The notes beneath the pieces were generated by a model. That model did no database searches, had not been told where the DNA came from, and saw only the letters and a program-made list of their open reading frames with translations. A program made the position numbers and the translations under genes. 64,000 bases of DNA from an uncultured Bryobacterales bacterium (GTDB lineage: Bacteria > Acidobacteriota > Terriglobia > Bryobacterales > UBA6623), in NCBI GenBank assembly GCA_951813605.1, contig OX638379.1, positions 372,001 through 436,000 on the forward strand. The letters run 5' to 3'. Every line of letters starts with the position of its first letter. Position 1 is the stretch's first letter. This document shows positions 25,854 to 35,872 of this stretch, in pieces.

Positions 25854-28285
25854 TGTGTCCGGAGCCGCCCCCCGGGGAATTGCCGGACTATTGCGAGGCG
25901 GCTCTCCCAGTTCCCCTCGACAAGACCTTCACTTATGCGGTACCGCCCGGTCTCCGTGATCGGCTGCGGACGGGGTCCCGCGTGGTCGTGCCGTTCGGCA
26001 AGCGTTCGCTCACTGGTGTGGTGCTGGAAACGCGTGCAGAGAAGCCGCAGATTGCAGTGCGCCCAGTCAAGAAGGTACTTGACGAGGTGCCGGCCCTCAG
26101 TGCGGAACTCATCGCACTCGGTCGTTGGGTTGCGGGGTACTACTGCGCACCCATCGGAGAGGTGCTCAAGTCGATGCTTCCACTACAAGGGCAGACGCGT
26201 TCCAAGAAAGTTGTCTCTCTGACATCCGACGGACAGAGGGCATTGGAAGAGACGATGGCCCCAGCTGGGGTCGGCTGGGAAGTGCTTTCGTCCCTGCGCA
26301 AGGGATCCCTGACGCTCGAGCACCTCCTGCGCAAGCACCGAGGGTCCGGCGAACCGATTCGTAGGCTGCGACAGCACGGATTGGTCGCGGTCGAGACCGT
26401 TGCCCAAAATCGCGATCCCACAATGGCGAGAGGCGTTGTGCTGTGGGTCGAAAAGTTGGACCCGAGCGCAGCGCCCGCGACGCCAACCGTCGGCGAGCGC
26501 TGGCTTCTAGATTACCTTTCCCGCAATCCAGGCCCGCACGACGTCAGGGCGCTTGCGGTAGAGCGGAGGGATGCAGTTCCGACAGCCCGCAGGCTTGCCA
26601 AGGCAGGCGCCGTCCGCTTGCAAGCGAAACCGCTGCAGCGTCACTCGCAGGTGCAGACCGCTCGCTTCGAGCTGAACGAATCCCAGCAAGCCGCATTGAA
26701 CGCGGTCCGGAAGGCGATCCGGGATGTGCGCTTCGAGACATTTCTGCTCCACGGCGTCACGGGATCCGGCAAGACGGAGGTCTACCTGCGAGCGATCGAG
26801 GAAGCGCTGGCGCTGGGGCGCTCTGCCCTATTCATGGTCCCCGAGATAGCCCTGACGCCTGCTCTCGCCTCGCATTTCTTTGGGCGCTTCGGGGATCGAA
26901 CGGCCGTGCTGCATAGCGCGCTCACCCCGCGACAGCGATCGGACCAGTGGTCCCGGGTTCGGTTCGGCCACGCGCGCGTGGTGCTCGGCACTCGCAGCGC
27001 AGTGTTTGCGCCGTTGAGCAATCTCGGATTGGTGATCGTGGACGAGGAGCACGACGGCAGCTACAAGCAGGGCACTTCGCCCCGCTACAACGGTCGAGAC
27101 GTGGCAGTTGTCCGCGCTCGTGCGGCCGGCGCGGCAGTGGTCGTAGGTTCGGCCACGCCGGGCTTGGAGACCCGTCGCAACGCCGAGACGGGGAAGTTCA
27201 CTCTGCTCAGCATGCCGCAGCGAATCTTTGAGCGGCCTCTCCCATCCGTGCGCAAGGTTGACATGCGCCGCGAGTTCGCCGAGACAGGGCGAAGCCTGCT
27301 CTTTTCCAGGGACTTGGTAAAGGCGGTTCGCGAATGCCTGGGCAAGGGCGAGCAAGCAATGATTCTGCTTAACCGTCGCGGGTATTCAACCTATGTGCTG
27401 TGCCGCTCTTGCGGCGAGCGCGTAGAGTGCGCGAATTGCTCTGTGACGCTGACGTACCACAAGCGAGAAAAGCAGCTGCTGTGTCACTACTGCGATCATG
27501 CGGAGCGCGTGCCGCAACGGTGCCGTGCCTGCGGACGAGAGTACCTTTGCTTCTACGGAAGCGGATCGGAAAAGGTCGAGGACGAGCTTAGGAAGAACTT
27601 CCCCAAAGCCAAGGTTGCCCGGCTCGATCGCGACACGGTCAGGGGCCGCGCCTATTACGAAACGATTCTCAACCAGTTCCGAAACGGCGACTGCAACCTC
27701 CTGGTCGGCACTCAAATGATCGCCAAGGGCCACGACATTCCAAACGTCACTCTTGTCTGCGTAGTCGACGCGGACGTCGGTCTCGGGCGACCCGACTTCC
27801 GGGCAGCGGAACGAACGTTCCAACTGCTCACCCAAGTTGCCGGCAGGGCCGGCCGGGGCGAGAAGCCTGGCAACGTGCTCATCCAGACGATGAATCCCGA
27901 CCATTACGCGATCGATCTGTCAGCGGAGCAGGACTACGACGCCTTTTACCGTCGCGAAACGAGTTTTCGCAAGGCCCTCTGGTACCCGCCGTTCACGTCG
28001 ATGGCCTCGATCGTCGTGCGGAGCGCCAAACTTGCTGGCGCGCTTGCGATGAGCCGGGACCTTGCCAAGTGTCTTCAGCCGGTCCCAGGCGGCCTGCGCC
28101 TGATGGGACCGGCGTCCGCACCGATGGTAAAGCTGCGTGCCGAGTACCGATTTCAGTTCCTGATCAAGTCCCTGAGTCGGAAGAGCGTTGCCCAGCTCTT
28201 GAGCCGCGCGAGGGGATTCTCGCAAGAGCAGGGCTGGCCAGCCACTGCATTGGTCATCGACGTCGACCCATTGGATTTCAATTGA
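25850..28285 (+). CDS. priA: Primosomal protein N' (replication restart helicase)
   Basis: A 3'-to-5' superfamily 2 DNA helicase that recognises stalled forks and loads DnaB. The 811 residues show the N-terminal DNA-binding domain (from YCEAALPVPLDKTFTY), helicase motif I GVTGSGKTEVY at about 302-312, motif II DEEHDGSYKQG at about 396, and GSATPGLETRR. The Zn-binding insertion has eight Cys in pairs (CRSCGERVECANC and later CHYC, CRACG) from about residue 514. QMIAKGHDIPNVTLV and QVAGRAGRGEKPG are motifs V and VI. Length is normal. It overlaps the SGNH hydrolase gene by four bases. Confidence 0.97.
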   Translation: MMCPEPPPGELPDYCEAALPVPLDKTFTYAVPPGLRDRLRTGSRVVVPFGKRSLTGVVLETRAEKPQIAVRPVKKVLDEVPALSAELIALGRWVAGYYCAPIGEVLKSMLPLQGQTRSKKVVSLTSDGQRALEETMAPAGVGWEVLSSLRKGSLTLEHLLRKHRGSGEPIRRLRQHGLVAVETVAQNRDPTMARGVVLWVEKLDPSAAPATPTVGERWLLDYLSRNPGPHDVRALAVERRDAVPTARRLAKAGAVRLQAKPLQRHSQVQTARFELNESQQAALNAVRKAIRDVRFETFLLHGVTGSGKTEVYLRAIEEALALGRSALFMVPEIALTPALASHFFGRFGDRTAVLHSALTPRQRSDQWSRVRFGHARVVLGTRSAVFAPLSNLGLVIVDEEHDGSYKQGTSPRYNGRDVAVVRARAAGAAVVVGSATPGLETRRNAETGKFTLLSMPQRIFERPLPSVRKVDMRREFAETGRSLLFSRDLVKAVRECLGKGEQAMILLNRRGYSTYVLCRSCGERVECANCSVTLTYHKREKQLLCHYCDHAERVPQRCRACGREYLCFYGSGSEKVEDELRKNFPKAKVARLDRDTVRGRAYYETILNQFRNGDCNLLVGTQMIAKGHDIPNVTLVCVVDADVGLGRPDFRAAERTFQLLTQVAGRAGRGEKPGNVLIQTMNPDHYAIDLSAEQDYDAFYRRETSFRKALWYPPFTSMASIVVRSAKLAGALAMSRDLAKCLQPVPGGLRLMGPASAPMVKLRAEYRFQFLIKSLSRKSVAQLLSRARGFSQEQGWPATALVIDVDPLDFN

Positions 28286-28315
28286 CGGGAGCCGTCCGGA
28301 CTTTGGAGTGGTTGG

Positions 28316-28837
28316 TCAGGGCACGTCGCCCGGCTCTGTTCGGACTGCCGTTTTCTCGCGCACTGCCAGCCAAGGCTCGAAGACCCCGGGATTCTCGAGC
28401 CACACGAGCAGCCATTCGAGTATCTCTTCCTTCGCCGCGCGTTTCTCCGCGCGAATCCCTCGAGCGAGTGCGAGCTTGAGATGGTTCTTGGTTCGCATTA
28501 CGGCTTGGCGCACGTCCGAGGCCCGCTGGGCGTCAGGTGCCGTCGCGTATTCGCGCGCCATCGCCAGCAACGACTGCTTCGCCTCACCTAGATTCGCAGT
28601 TCGCACCTTGCCGCGCAGGTCGGTCGGTATGCCGCCGATCGCGCGGTCCACCGGCACCTCCGTGGCAAGCAGGATTTCGAGCAAGTATGCATCCGAAGGT
28701 GGCTTGGGCCGGCGAGTTGTGACGGCCGCGTGCCTGCGGATGCGAAGGAAGGTTTTTCGGTCAACGATCGCTGGCTGATGCCTCTCGAGGAACTCCAGAA
28801 CCGCTCGCCGGATCGAAGCTTGCTTCCGAGCAGCCAT
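28316..28837 (-). CDS. Hypothetical protein linked to mltG
   Basis: A 173-residue, mostly helical, basic and soluble protein. No motif is recognised. The region RTKNHLKLALARGIRAEKRA and the following EEILEWLLVWLENPGVFEPW read like a genuine conserved protein rather than a shadow. It begins 10 bases after the stop of mltG on the same strand, so it is very likely the last gene of a ruvX-mltG transcript. No signal peptide or membrane segment is visible, so it is probably cytoplasmic. Confidence 0.65.
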   Translation of the reverse strand: MAARKQASIRRAVLEFLERHQPAIVDRKTFLRIRRHAAVTTRRPKPPSDAYLLEILLATEVPVDRAIGGIPTDLRGKVRTANLGEAKQSLLAMAREYATAPDAQRASDVRQAVMRTKNHLKLALARGIRAEKRAAKEEILEWLLVWLENPGVFEPWLAVREKTAVRTEPGDVP

Positions 28838-28847
28838 TCGCGGAGCG

Positions 28848-29846
28848 TCAGCGAATGGATCGCTCGTACCGCCTCAGTTCTCGGACGGCCCGATTATGGG
28901 ACCGGAGCGTCCTGGAGAAGACGTGTCCGATCTGGTGTCCCGGCTTTGCCACGAAGAACAAGAAATCGCTTTCGGACGGGGCGAACGCAGCCTGGATGGA
29001 CTGCCTGCCCGGATTAGCGATCGGGCCGGGTGGCAGACCGCTGTGGACGTAGGTGTTGTAAGGATGGGGATCGGAGAGGTCAGACAGGTGAATCCGACCG
29101 CGATAGCGGTCTTCCAAGACCAAGCCGTAAATGATCGTCGGGTCGCATTGCATCAGCATGCCCAGACGCATTCGATTGTGGAAGACCGACGAGACCAGGC
29201 CCCGCTCCCCTTGCGCCTTGGTTTCCTTTTCGATCATGGAGGCTAGCACGACACCCCTCCAAAGGTCGATTTCGGCAGTGCGATGACTGTGCGCTTCCTC
29301 GAGAGCCTCCCTGAATTGAGCAATCATCGCGTCGACCAAGTCCTTGGCCGTCGAGGTCTTCGCCAGGCTGTAGGTCTCTGGGAACAGGCACCCTTCCAAG
29401 GTTTCAGCCTCCGGCAGCAATTCCTTGACGGGTGTCGGGTCCGCGCTCAGAGCCAGGAATTCTTCGCCTGACACCAGGCCCGAATTGGCCACTATCTCCG
29501 CGATTTCGAAGCGGTTCAGCCCCTCGGGGATAGTAATCGGGTAGAGGCGCACACGACCAGACCCGAGCAATGCGAAGGCCTCGGCCGCTTTGACGGGCCG
29601 ATGGAAGACGTACTCTCCGGCCATCAGCGTGGTCTCGCGATTCCAAAACCGTTCCCAAAGGAAAGGCCACTTCGACTCGATCACACCATTGGATTCGAGA
29701 GTTTCGGCAATTTGACGCGAGGTCGCCCCCCGCGCGATTTCCACGATCACCGGCTCCGAGAATGGTTCGACCGTTACCTCGCTGCTGCAGGAGGCGAGTA
29801 GGGCGAATGCACAGACACCGCTCCAGCTATTGCTTTTTCGCCGCAA
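28848..29846 (-). CDS. mltG: Endolytic murein transglycosylase MltG
   Basis: Cuts nascent peptidoglycan glycan strands and so limits their length. About 332 residues. The YceG core shows TIPEGLNRFEIAEI, LEGCLFPETYSL, the catalytic segment VLASMIEKETKAQGER with the conserved Glu, and the end motif SDPHPYNTYVHSGLPPGPI. The best start is TTG at 29846: GGAGAG lies six bases upstream, and the product begins with a basic stretch and a hydrophobic run ending LLASC, a lipobox, so this MltG may be anchored as a lipoprotein instead of by the usual membrane helix. This start overlaps the end of ruvX by 20 bases. An ATG at 29915 would lie inside ruvX and lacks a ribosome-binding site. Confidence 0.92.
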   Translation of the reverse strand: MRRKSNSWSGVCAFALLASCSSEVTVEPFSEPVIVEIARGATSRQIAETLESNGVIESKWPFLWERFWNRETTLMAGEYVFHRPVKAAEAFALLGSGRVRLYPITIPEGLNRFEIAEIVANSGLVSGEEFLALSADPTPVKELLPEAETLEGCLFPETYSLAKTSTAKDLVDAMIAQFREALEEAHSHRTAEIDLWRGVVLASMIEKETKAQGERGLVSSVFHNRMRLGMLMQCDPTIIYGLVLEDRYRGRIHLSDLSDPHPYNTYVHSGLPPGPIANPGRQSIQAAFAPSESDFLFFVAKPGHQIGHVFSRTLRSHNRAVRELRRYERSIR

Positions 29847-30228
29847 GGTAACTCTCCAGCAGCAGGACCGCTGCCATTCGGTCGGTCGCGCCCGCGACTC
29901 TCGAGGAACGGCCAAGCAGGTTTTCTGCCTCCCAGCTCGTCAGCCGTTCGTCCCAAAGCTTGATGTCGACATTCGCGTGTTTCGCCAGGCGGCGAGCGAA
30001 TCGCATCGCCTGGCCAGAAGATCGGCTCTCGCTTCCGTCCCAATGCAACGGCTTGCCTACGATCACAGTCGTGATCTCGCGTTCCCTTATCAAGCTCCTC
30101 AAGGCGTCGAGGTCTTTTCGTATGTTCTTGCGCGCGAGCGTTGGGAGGCCGTGGGCAGCGATTCCCAATTCGTCACTGACTGCGATCCCGATCCGGCGCA
30201 AGCCCCAGTCCAACGCCATTATCCGCAT
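29827..30228 (-). CDS. ruvX: Putative pre-16S rRNA nuclease / Holliday junction resolvase (YqgF)
   Basis: A 133-residue RNase H-fold nuclease of the YqgF/RuvX family, involved in processing the 5' end of 16S rRNA and suggested for Holliday junctions. The first acidic residue is in IMALDWGLRRIGIAVSD, the second motif is VVGKPLHWDGSES in TVIVGKPL, and the final catalytic region is LWDERLTSWEAENLL with TDRMAAVLLLESYL at the end. ATG at 30228 (MRIMALDWG) starts on the first strand and is preferred over the longer frame that reaches 30333. It is followed by mltG with a short overlap. Length agrees with the family. Confidence 0.93.
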   Translation of the reverse strand: MRIMALDWGLRRIGIAVSDELGIAAHGLPTLARKNIRKDLDALRSLIREREITTVIVGKPLHWDGSESRSSGQAMRFARRLAKHANVDIKLWDERLTSWEAENLLGRSSRVAGATDRMAAVLLLESYLAAKKQ

Positions 30229-30296
30229 TGGCAAGACCTGCTTATGAAGGCGCGGGATGCAGCCATTTGGTTGCTGGCCTGGTCCGGGCCAGGCAA

Positions 30297-31694
30297 TTAC
30301 CTCCGACGACTCTGCTCGAGTGTAACGTCCCATGGCTGGGCGGGTAACGGCTTGTAGCGAGGCCGTGCGTCTCGTGCGGGAAGCGTCTCCGCCACCCCGA
30401 GCAGCTTGCGGAGAGCCTTCCTATGCTCGGGCACCTCGCTCTTCAAGAGGTTGTTCGTCTCGCCGGCATCGCGCTGCAGGTCATACAGCTCGCGCACCTT
30501 GCCATCGTGGACATGAATCTTGTAGCGCTTGTCGCGGATTACGCGCGGCGCGTAGTCCTTGGCTCCGCGAACACCCCGCCCGTCAAGAGTGGCGGCACCA
30601 AAGCCCATTGCCAGGATCCAGTCTCTGGGGCCAGTTTGCTGCTTGCCGAGCAACAGCTTCGCGATAGACCTGCCATCGAGTTGCGTTCCGGCGGGCAACG
30701 GCGCTCCAGCCAATTCACAGAAAGTCGGGAGCAAGTCGGAGAAATCGGTAAGCTCATCGGTCTCCAATCCCCCCGGCACCATGCCTGGTCCGTTCACGAT
30801 AAAGGGCTGGCGAGGCCCGTTTTCGGTTAGGCGGGCCTTGCCTCCCTCGATGAGCCGCCCGTTCAGGCGCCCTCTGATCCGGCGGCTGGTGCCGTTATCC
30901 GTTGTGAAGAAGACGATCGTGTGCTTGCGGATTCCTGCGTCGTCGAATGCCTTGACCAGCCTTCCGACGAGATAGTCCGTATAGCGCACCATCGCTTTAT
31001 GCTTCTCGATCGGAGTGTCTGCGAAAGGCTCGTGCGGGGTTCCCACGAGCGGACCGTGCGTGAGAGCCATCGGGTAGTAAAGCAGCATCGGCTGCTCTTT
31101 GTTCCTGCGGACAAAATCCACAAGAAAGTCGTTGAAGATATCGGGCCCGAATTGGCCATGGTACGTGCGGCTCTGAGCCTTGTTGGTGTACACGTATGGG
31201 TCCCAGTACCTTTCGTTGCTAGCAGGGTTTCCACCCTCGCCCCCCGTCCAAACCGACCATTCGTCGAACCCGTGGCGGAACAGGATCTTGGGCTGCACCC
31301 TGAAGTCGTTGATCTGCCACTTGCCGGCGATAGCGGTCGCGTACCCTGCATCCCGCAGCAGGCGAGCGGGCGTGATGTTGAGTTCGGGGTCGAAATGGGC
31401 GCCCGCTCCCCACCGCGGAACGTCCCAGTGGTTCGTCCATCCATGCCGGAACGGGTATTGGCCGGTCAGCAGCGTAACGCGAGTCGGCGTGCATTGGGGC
31501 ATCGAGTAGGCGTTGCGGAAGCGCATCCCGCCCTCGGCAAGCTTGTCGATGTTGGGAGTCTCGATGCCCTCGGCTCCGTAGCAGGAGATCCACTCCGGAC
31601 CGAGATCGTCGGCCATGATGAGGACGAGGTTCGGAGGCTTCGCCCAAGCAGCTGCGGCCAGGATGCAAGGAGCTATCCGAAGAAGGCTTCGCAT
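30297..31694 (-). CDS. Exported sulfatase
   Basis: A 465-residue type I sulfatase with a signal peptide (SLLRIAPCILAAAAWA). LVLIMADDLGPEWISCYG supplies metal-binding Asp residues; CTPTRVTLLTGQYPFR contains the C-x-P-x-R formylglycine signature. Further family motifs are VFFTTDNGTSRRI and the C-terminal TNNLL region. The frame stays open to 32573 but the residues before ATG 31694 do not look like protein, and the signal peptide starts there. The gene is adjacent to ruvX and close to the D-xylonate dehydratase-type gene, consistent with use of sulfated glycans. The precise ester cannot be assigned. Confidence 0.93.
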   Translation of the reverse strand: MRSLLRIAPCILAAAAWAKPPNLVLIMADDLGPEWISCYGAEGIETPNIDKLAEGGMRFRNAYSMPQCTPTRVTLLTGQYPFRHGWTNHWDVPRWGAGAHFDPELNITPARLLRDAGYATAIAGKWQINDFRVQPKILFRHGFDEWSVWTGGEGGNPASNERYWDPYVYTNKAQSRTYHGQFGPDIFNDFLVDFVRRNKEQPMLLYYPMALTHGPLVGTPHEPFADTPIEKHKAMVRYTDYLVGRLVKAFDDAGIRKHTIVFFTTDNGTSRRIRGRLNGRLIEGGKARLTENGPRQPFIVNGPGMVPGGLETDELTDFSDLLPTFCELAGAPLPAGTQLDGRSIAKLLLGKQQTGPRDWILAMGFGAATLDGRGVRGAKDYAPRVIRDKRYKIHVHDGKVRELYDLQRDAGETNNLLKSEVPEHRKALRKLLGVAETLPARDARPRYKPLPAQPWDVTLEQSRRR

Positions 31695-32176
31695 GTCTCG
31701 CTCTAGCGTAGTACGTTGACCACTCAGCACCGTTCGCCATATTTCACGGACTGTGGCAGGGGTCACGCCAGTCGGGACAGTCGCTCTCGGAAATGTCCAG
31801 CACCCCAGTTGAAAGGTCTCGAGGCTCTCCACATTCGCACTGCGGCGCAGTGATCGTGGCTGTTCCACGGATTCGAGAGATTTGCGTTTGTCGGGCGCAC
31901 CAACCCTCGATGATTCGCGCAGGCTGCTAACGGCGGCGCGAGTCGCAGAACTTCCTCGGGGGTTGCGCATTGCGGCCAAAATCCCCGGACAGCGGCATGG
32001 CTCGGGCTCCGTGCTGCCTCGACTGGGTGCGTCAATTCGCGAGTACGTGCATCTCAGGCCGTGCTCAGGCTGTGCCAGGCCAGCTCGCGCCGCACCTTGC
32101 TTTGGGTTGCCAACGCCTGCTTCGAACACCACATGTGCAATCGCCGGCATCACCCGATGCGCCAAACTGAATAGCG
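31695..32176. other. Intergenic stretch between divergent genes
   Basis: Lies between the sulfatase and the dehydratase gene and presumably carries both promoters. No gene is supported on either strand. Confidence 0.5.
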
Positions 32177-34147
32177 ATGGACCGACTGTTCGAATTGGAA
32201 GATCCTTCGATCTACGAGATCGAAACAGACGCGGAGGGCCCCTCGGGGCAGTTGCCTCTGACACCCGCAATGCTCCGTACGCTTCCCAGCGGTGACATCT
32301 TCGGCTGGACGCAGGATGCCGGCATGGGTTGGAATCCAGCCCATCTCGGTCGCGACGAATACCTTGTCTTGAGCACTCAGGGAGGCATCCGGGCGGAGGA
32401 CGGATCGCCGATTGCCTTGGGGTACCACACCGGCCATTACGAAGTGGGCCTGCTAATGCAAGAGGCCGCCATCGAACTCCGCGACCGCGGGGCGATCCCT
32501 TTCGCTGGATTTTGCAGCGACCCTTGCGACGGGCGCACTCAAGGAACCCCGGGCATGATGGACTCGCTTCCATACCGGAACGATGCCGCGCAAGTGCTCC
32601 GTCGCCTAATCCGGTCGCTGCCGACGCGCAAGGGCGTGCTGGGCGTGGCGACCTGTGACAAGGGGCTTCCGGCCATGATGATGGCCCTCGCGTCGATGCA
32701 CGACTTGCCGTGTGTGCTGGTGCCGGGAGGCGTTACCTTGCCAGCTCGAGGCGGGGAAGATGCGGGCAAGGTGCAAAGCATCGGGGCGCGATTCACACAC
32801 GGTGAGCTGAGCCTGGACCAAGCCCGCGACTTCGGTTGCAGGGCGTGCGGAACGCCTGGCGGCGGTTGCCAGTTTCTCGGTACCGCGGCGACCGCCCAAG
32901 TCGTGGCGGAGGCACTTGGCCTGGCGATGCCGCACACCGCTCTCGCGCCCTCCGGCCAGCCGGTCTGGAAGGAGGCCGCCCGCCGCTCTGCAGCGGCGGC
33001 GGTGGCCCAGAGAGCCGCTGGAATCTCGGTCGGCGACATCCTGACAGAGGGAGCCCTTCGGAACGCCATGGTCGTCCATGCAGCCTTCGGCGGTTCCACC
33101 AACCTGCTGCTGCATCTTCCCGCGATAGCCTTCTGCGGCGGTCTCAGACGGCCGTCTGCCGACGATTGGGCGGATGTCAACTGCCAGGTCGTCCGCCTGG
33201 TCGATGTGCTACCGAACGGGCCGGTCGGCCACCCGACCGTCCGGGTGTTTCTTGCAGGCGGCGTTCCCGAGGTCATGCTCCACTTGCGCCAATTGGGATT
33301 GCTGGACCTGTCGGTGCTCACGGCGACTGGGCTCAGCCTAGGCACGGTGCTGGATCAGTGGGAGGCATCCGAACGACGCAGCCTATTTCGGCAGAGTCTG
33401 GAGGCGCTCGAAGGAGTGGATCCCGATACCGTCATCTTCTCCCCGGATTCCGCAGTCCGCAGAGGGCTGACCAGCACGATCACTTTTTGCAGGGGCAACC
33501 TTGCGCCCGAGGGCTCGGTCGTCAAGAGCACGGCTATCAGCCCATCCTTGATCGATAGCGAAGGAATTTACCGAAAGCAAGGCCCCGCCCGGGTCTACAC
33601 CCGCGAGGCAGATGCCATAGCGGCAATCAAGGACGGCTCGGTATGTGCCGGTGACGTGTTGGCGCTGATCTGCTGCGGGCCGCTCGGTTCCGGGATGGAG
33701 GAGATATACCAGATCACGTCGGCCCTGAAGCATTTGTCGCATGGCGAGGACATTGCCGTCATCACGGACGCACGCTTCTCCGGTGTCTCGACCGGCCCCT
33801 GCATCGGACATGTCGGGCCGGAGGCGCTAGCAGGGGGGCCGATCGGCAAGCTGGTCGACGGCGATGTCGTACGCATCGAGATCGATTGCCGGAAACTGCG
33901 GGGCTCCGTCGACCTCGTCGGCCAGGGCGGACGCGTGTCGGGGGCCGTCGCAGGCGCGCGTGTCCTCGCAGCGCGCCCGCTTCGCCCGGACCTTGCGCCT
34001 CATCCCGACATGCCGGACGACACCCGACTGTGGGCGGCGCTGCAAGCTTGCAGCGGCGGCACTTGGAAGGGATGTGTCTATGATGTGGATGCGATTGTCG
34101 CGGCTCTGGATCGAGGCGGGCGAGCGGGGCCAGGGCGGTGTCCGTGA
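32177..34147 (+). CDS. yjhG: D-xylonate dehydratase-type enzyme (YjhG/YagF, IlvD/Edd family)
   Basis: An iron-sulfur dehydratase of 656 residues, the length of E. coli YjhG, which dehydrates D-xylonate to 2-keto-3-deoxy-xylonate. The similarity is visible over the whole length: [36 protein letters not shown] with the first cluster Cys, [65 protein letters not shown] [20 protein letters not shown], and [20 protein letters not shown]. The end [14 protein letters not shown] also fits. Related sugar acids (galactonate, arabonate) are alternatives. Together with the mannonate dehydratase-like gene downstream on the other strand, it suggests sugar-acid catabolism. Confidence 0.92.
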   Translation: MDRLFELEDPSIYEIETDAEGPSGQLPLTPAMLRTLPSGDIFGWTQDAGMGWNPAHLGRDEYLVLSTQGGIRAEDGSPIALGYHTGHYEVGLLMQEAAIELRDRGAIPFAGFCSDPCDGRTQGTPGMMDSLPYRNDAAQVLRRLIRSLPTRKGVLGVATCDKGLPAMMMALASMHDLPCVLVPGGVTLPARGGEDAGKVQSIGARFTHGELSLDQARDFGCRACGTPGGGCQFLGTAATAQVVAEALGLAMPHTALAPSGQPVWKEAARRSAAAAVAQRAAGISVGDILTEGALRNAMVVHAAFGGSTNLLLHLPAIAFCGGLRRPSADDWADVNCQVVRLVDVLPNGPVGHPTVRVFLAGGVPEVMLHLRQLGLLDLSVLTATGLSLGTVLDQWEASERRSLFRQSLEALEGVDPDTVIFSPDSAVRRGLTSTITFCRGNLAPEGSVVKSTAISPSLIDSEGIYRKQGPARVYTREADAIAAIKDGSVCAGDVLALICCGPLGSGMEEIYQITSALKHLSHGEDIAVITDARFSGVSTGPCIGHVGPEALAGGPIGKLVDGDVVRIEIDCRKLRGSVDLVGQGGRVSGAVAGARVLAARPLRPDLAPHPDMPDDTRLWAALQACSGGTWKGCVYDVDAIVAALDRGGRAGPGRCP

Positions 34148-34507
34148 CGTCCGGGGCAAACGGAAAGACTGCGCAGGGGTTCCTAGTCTGGAGGCGTTGG
34201 GCGAGCGGATTCCCGAGACACAGATAGACCTCCGGCAGTCGCTAGCGGGCTGTCCGGGATTTGGAGCGAAGGAACAGGTGCCGCAAACGTTGGCGGCGCA
34301 TCAAACTTCTCCGGTCGGGACAGGCAAGGTCAAGGGCTGTTTGAAAAAGGGGGCTTCCTGAATTTTCGAGGATGCGTCCGCGAGATTCCGGGCCCCGGCA
34401 TTCCCTGCGGTCGATCAGCTGGAGCAGTGTCGTCTCGGTCGTTAGCTCGGATTCAAGCCGCTCCAGTCTGTGCCCGGACCGCCGCAAGCAACCGCAATTC
34501 GGAAGCG
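34148..34507. other. Intergenic stretch between convergent genes
   Basis: Convergent end region of about 360 bases. The minus-strand frame over 34242-34487 is protein-like in parts but matches nothing I know. No clear terminator hairpin was found. Confidence 0.5.
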
Positions 34508-35872
34508 CTACGGACGGATGATGGACCCGTCTCGTCGCCGCGTCGTGCCCCAGCTGTAGTCAAAGGGCGTGTCGTAACGCGAGTCGAGGTCATATTTCGC
34601 CGCCAGTTGCTCGTCGATGTCCATACCCCATCCGGGTGACTCGTTCGGGAAGAAGAACCCGTTCTCGAGCCGCGGACAGCCTTGGAAGACCTCGTGCACG
34701 GAGTCGGGCCAAGTCCGTGCCTCTTGAATGCCGAAGTTGTAGCAGCTCACGTCCAGCGCAATGTTCGCTAAGTGTCCCACCGGCGATGTGTCGCCCGGCC
34801 CGTGCCACGCCGTGCGCACGCCGAACCATTCGCATAAGGCGGCGAGCTTCCGCGCCGGCGTGAGCCCGCCGATCTGGGAGATATGCACGCGTATGAAGTC
34901 GATGAGACGTTCAGCGATCAGCCCGGTGAACTCGTGCGGCGAATTGAAGAGTTCGCCCATCGCGATCGCCGTGGTGGTTTGCGATCGCATGTGCCGGAAG
35001 TAGCCGATTTGCTCTGGCGAGACAGGGTCCTCGATGAAGAACGGACGGTACTCTTCGACCCGCTTCAGCAGCCACATCGCTTGGGCGTTGCTGATTCGCT
35101 CGTGGACATCGTGCAGAAGTTCGATCTCTTCGCCTAAGTTCTTGCGCATGTGCTCAAACAGCTTGGGAACACTCAGCAAGTACGGGGTTGGTTCGTACAT
35201 TCGCTCGTTGTGTGGCCCTCCCGAGGGTGCGCCAAGGAAGCCGCCGGGATTCCCGCCGCTACTGCGCGCGCCGTAGTTGGCGTTTCCCTGGATGCCGACT
35301 TGGATACGAATATGACGGACGCCCTCCTCGATGTAGGCCCGAGCCGCGTCCTCGACTTGCTCCATGCTGGATCCCGAGGCGTGGCGATACACGTCCGCGG
35401 CGTGCCGAGCCTTTCCGCCGAGCAGAGCGTAGACAGGCATGTTCGCGCGCTTGCCCTTGATATCCCAGAGGGCTTGATCCACGCCGCTCATCGCGTTGTA
35501 GAGGACAGGGCCGTTGCGCCAGTACGAGCTGACATACATCGTTTGCCAGATATCCTCGATGTGGTCGGGGTTCTTGCCTTTGAGGAACGGGCGCAGGAAT
35601 TCCTCCACCGCAGTGACGACGGCCCTGGCACGCTGGGTGAATGTAGCGCACCCGTATCCGTGAAGGCCCGGCTCGCTTGTTTCGACTTTGACGATCACGG
35701 TGCGAGGCAGTCCGGGCGGCGCGGTCAGGATCGCCTTGACATCAGTGATCTTGAGTTCGGGGAGCCCTCGCGTCGCGCGTTGCTCTTGGGCCGACGCGAC
35801 TGGCGCCATCCTCCCAGGCAGGGCGGTCAGTCCGGCTCCGGCCAGCCATTTCAGGGCGTTGCGTCGTTGCAT
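34508..35872 (-). CDS. Enolase-superfamily mannonate dehydratase-like protein
   Basis: A 454-residue mandelate racemase/muconate-lactonizing type enzyme of the mannonate/galactonate dehydratase (RspA/ManD) group. The leader MQRRNALKWLAGAGLTALPG has two Arg and a hydrophobic run, so Tat export is likely, which is unusual since ManD enzymes are normally cytoplasmic. Metal and catalytic regions are seen as LLHDVHERISNAQA, RPFFIEDPVSPEQ, AIAMGELFNSPHEF and AWHGPGDTSPVGH; YRHASG and GVDQALWDIKGKRA are also conserved. ATG at 35872 matches the leader. The substrate is a hexonate or similar sugar acid. The upstream frame to 35950 is not protein-like. Confidence 0.88.
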   Translation of the reverse strand: MQRRNALKWLAGAGLTALPGRMAPVASAQEQRATRGLPELKITDVKAILTAPPGLPRTVIVKVETSEPGLHGYGCATFTQRARAVVTAVEEFLRPFLKGKNPDHIEDIWQTMYVSSYWRNGPVLYNAMSGVDQALWDIKGKRANMPVYALLGGKARHAADVYRHASGSSMEQVEDAARAYIEEGVRHIRIQVGIQGNANYGARSSGGNPGGFLGAPSGGPHNERMYEPTPYLLSVPKLFEHMRKNLGEEIELLHDVHERISNAQAMWLLKRVEEYRPFFIEDPVSPEQIGYFRHMRSQTTTAIAMGELFNSPHEFTGLIAERLIDFIRVHISQIGGLTPARKLAALCEWFGVRTAWHGPGDTSPVGHLANIALDVSCYNFGIQEARTWPDSVHEVFQGCPRLENGFFFPNESPGWGMDIDEQLAAKYDLDSRYDTPFDYSWGTTRRRDGSIIRP

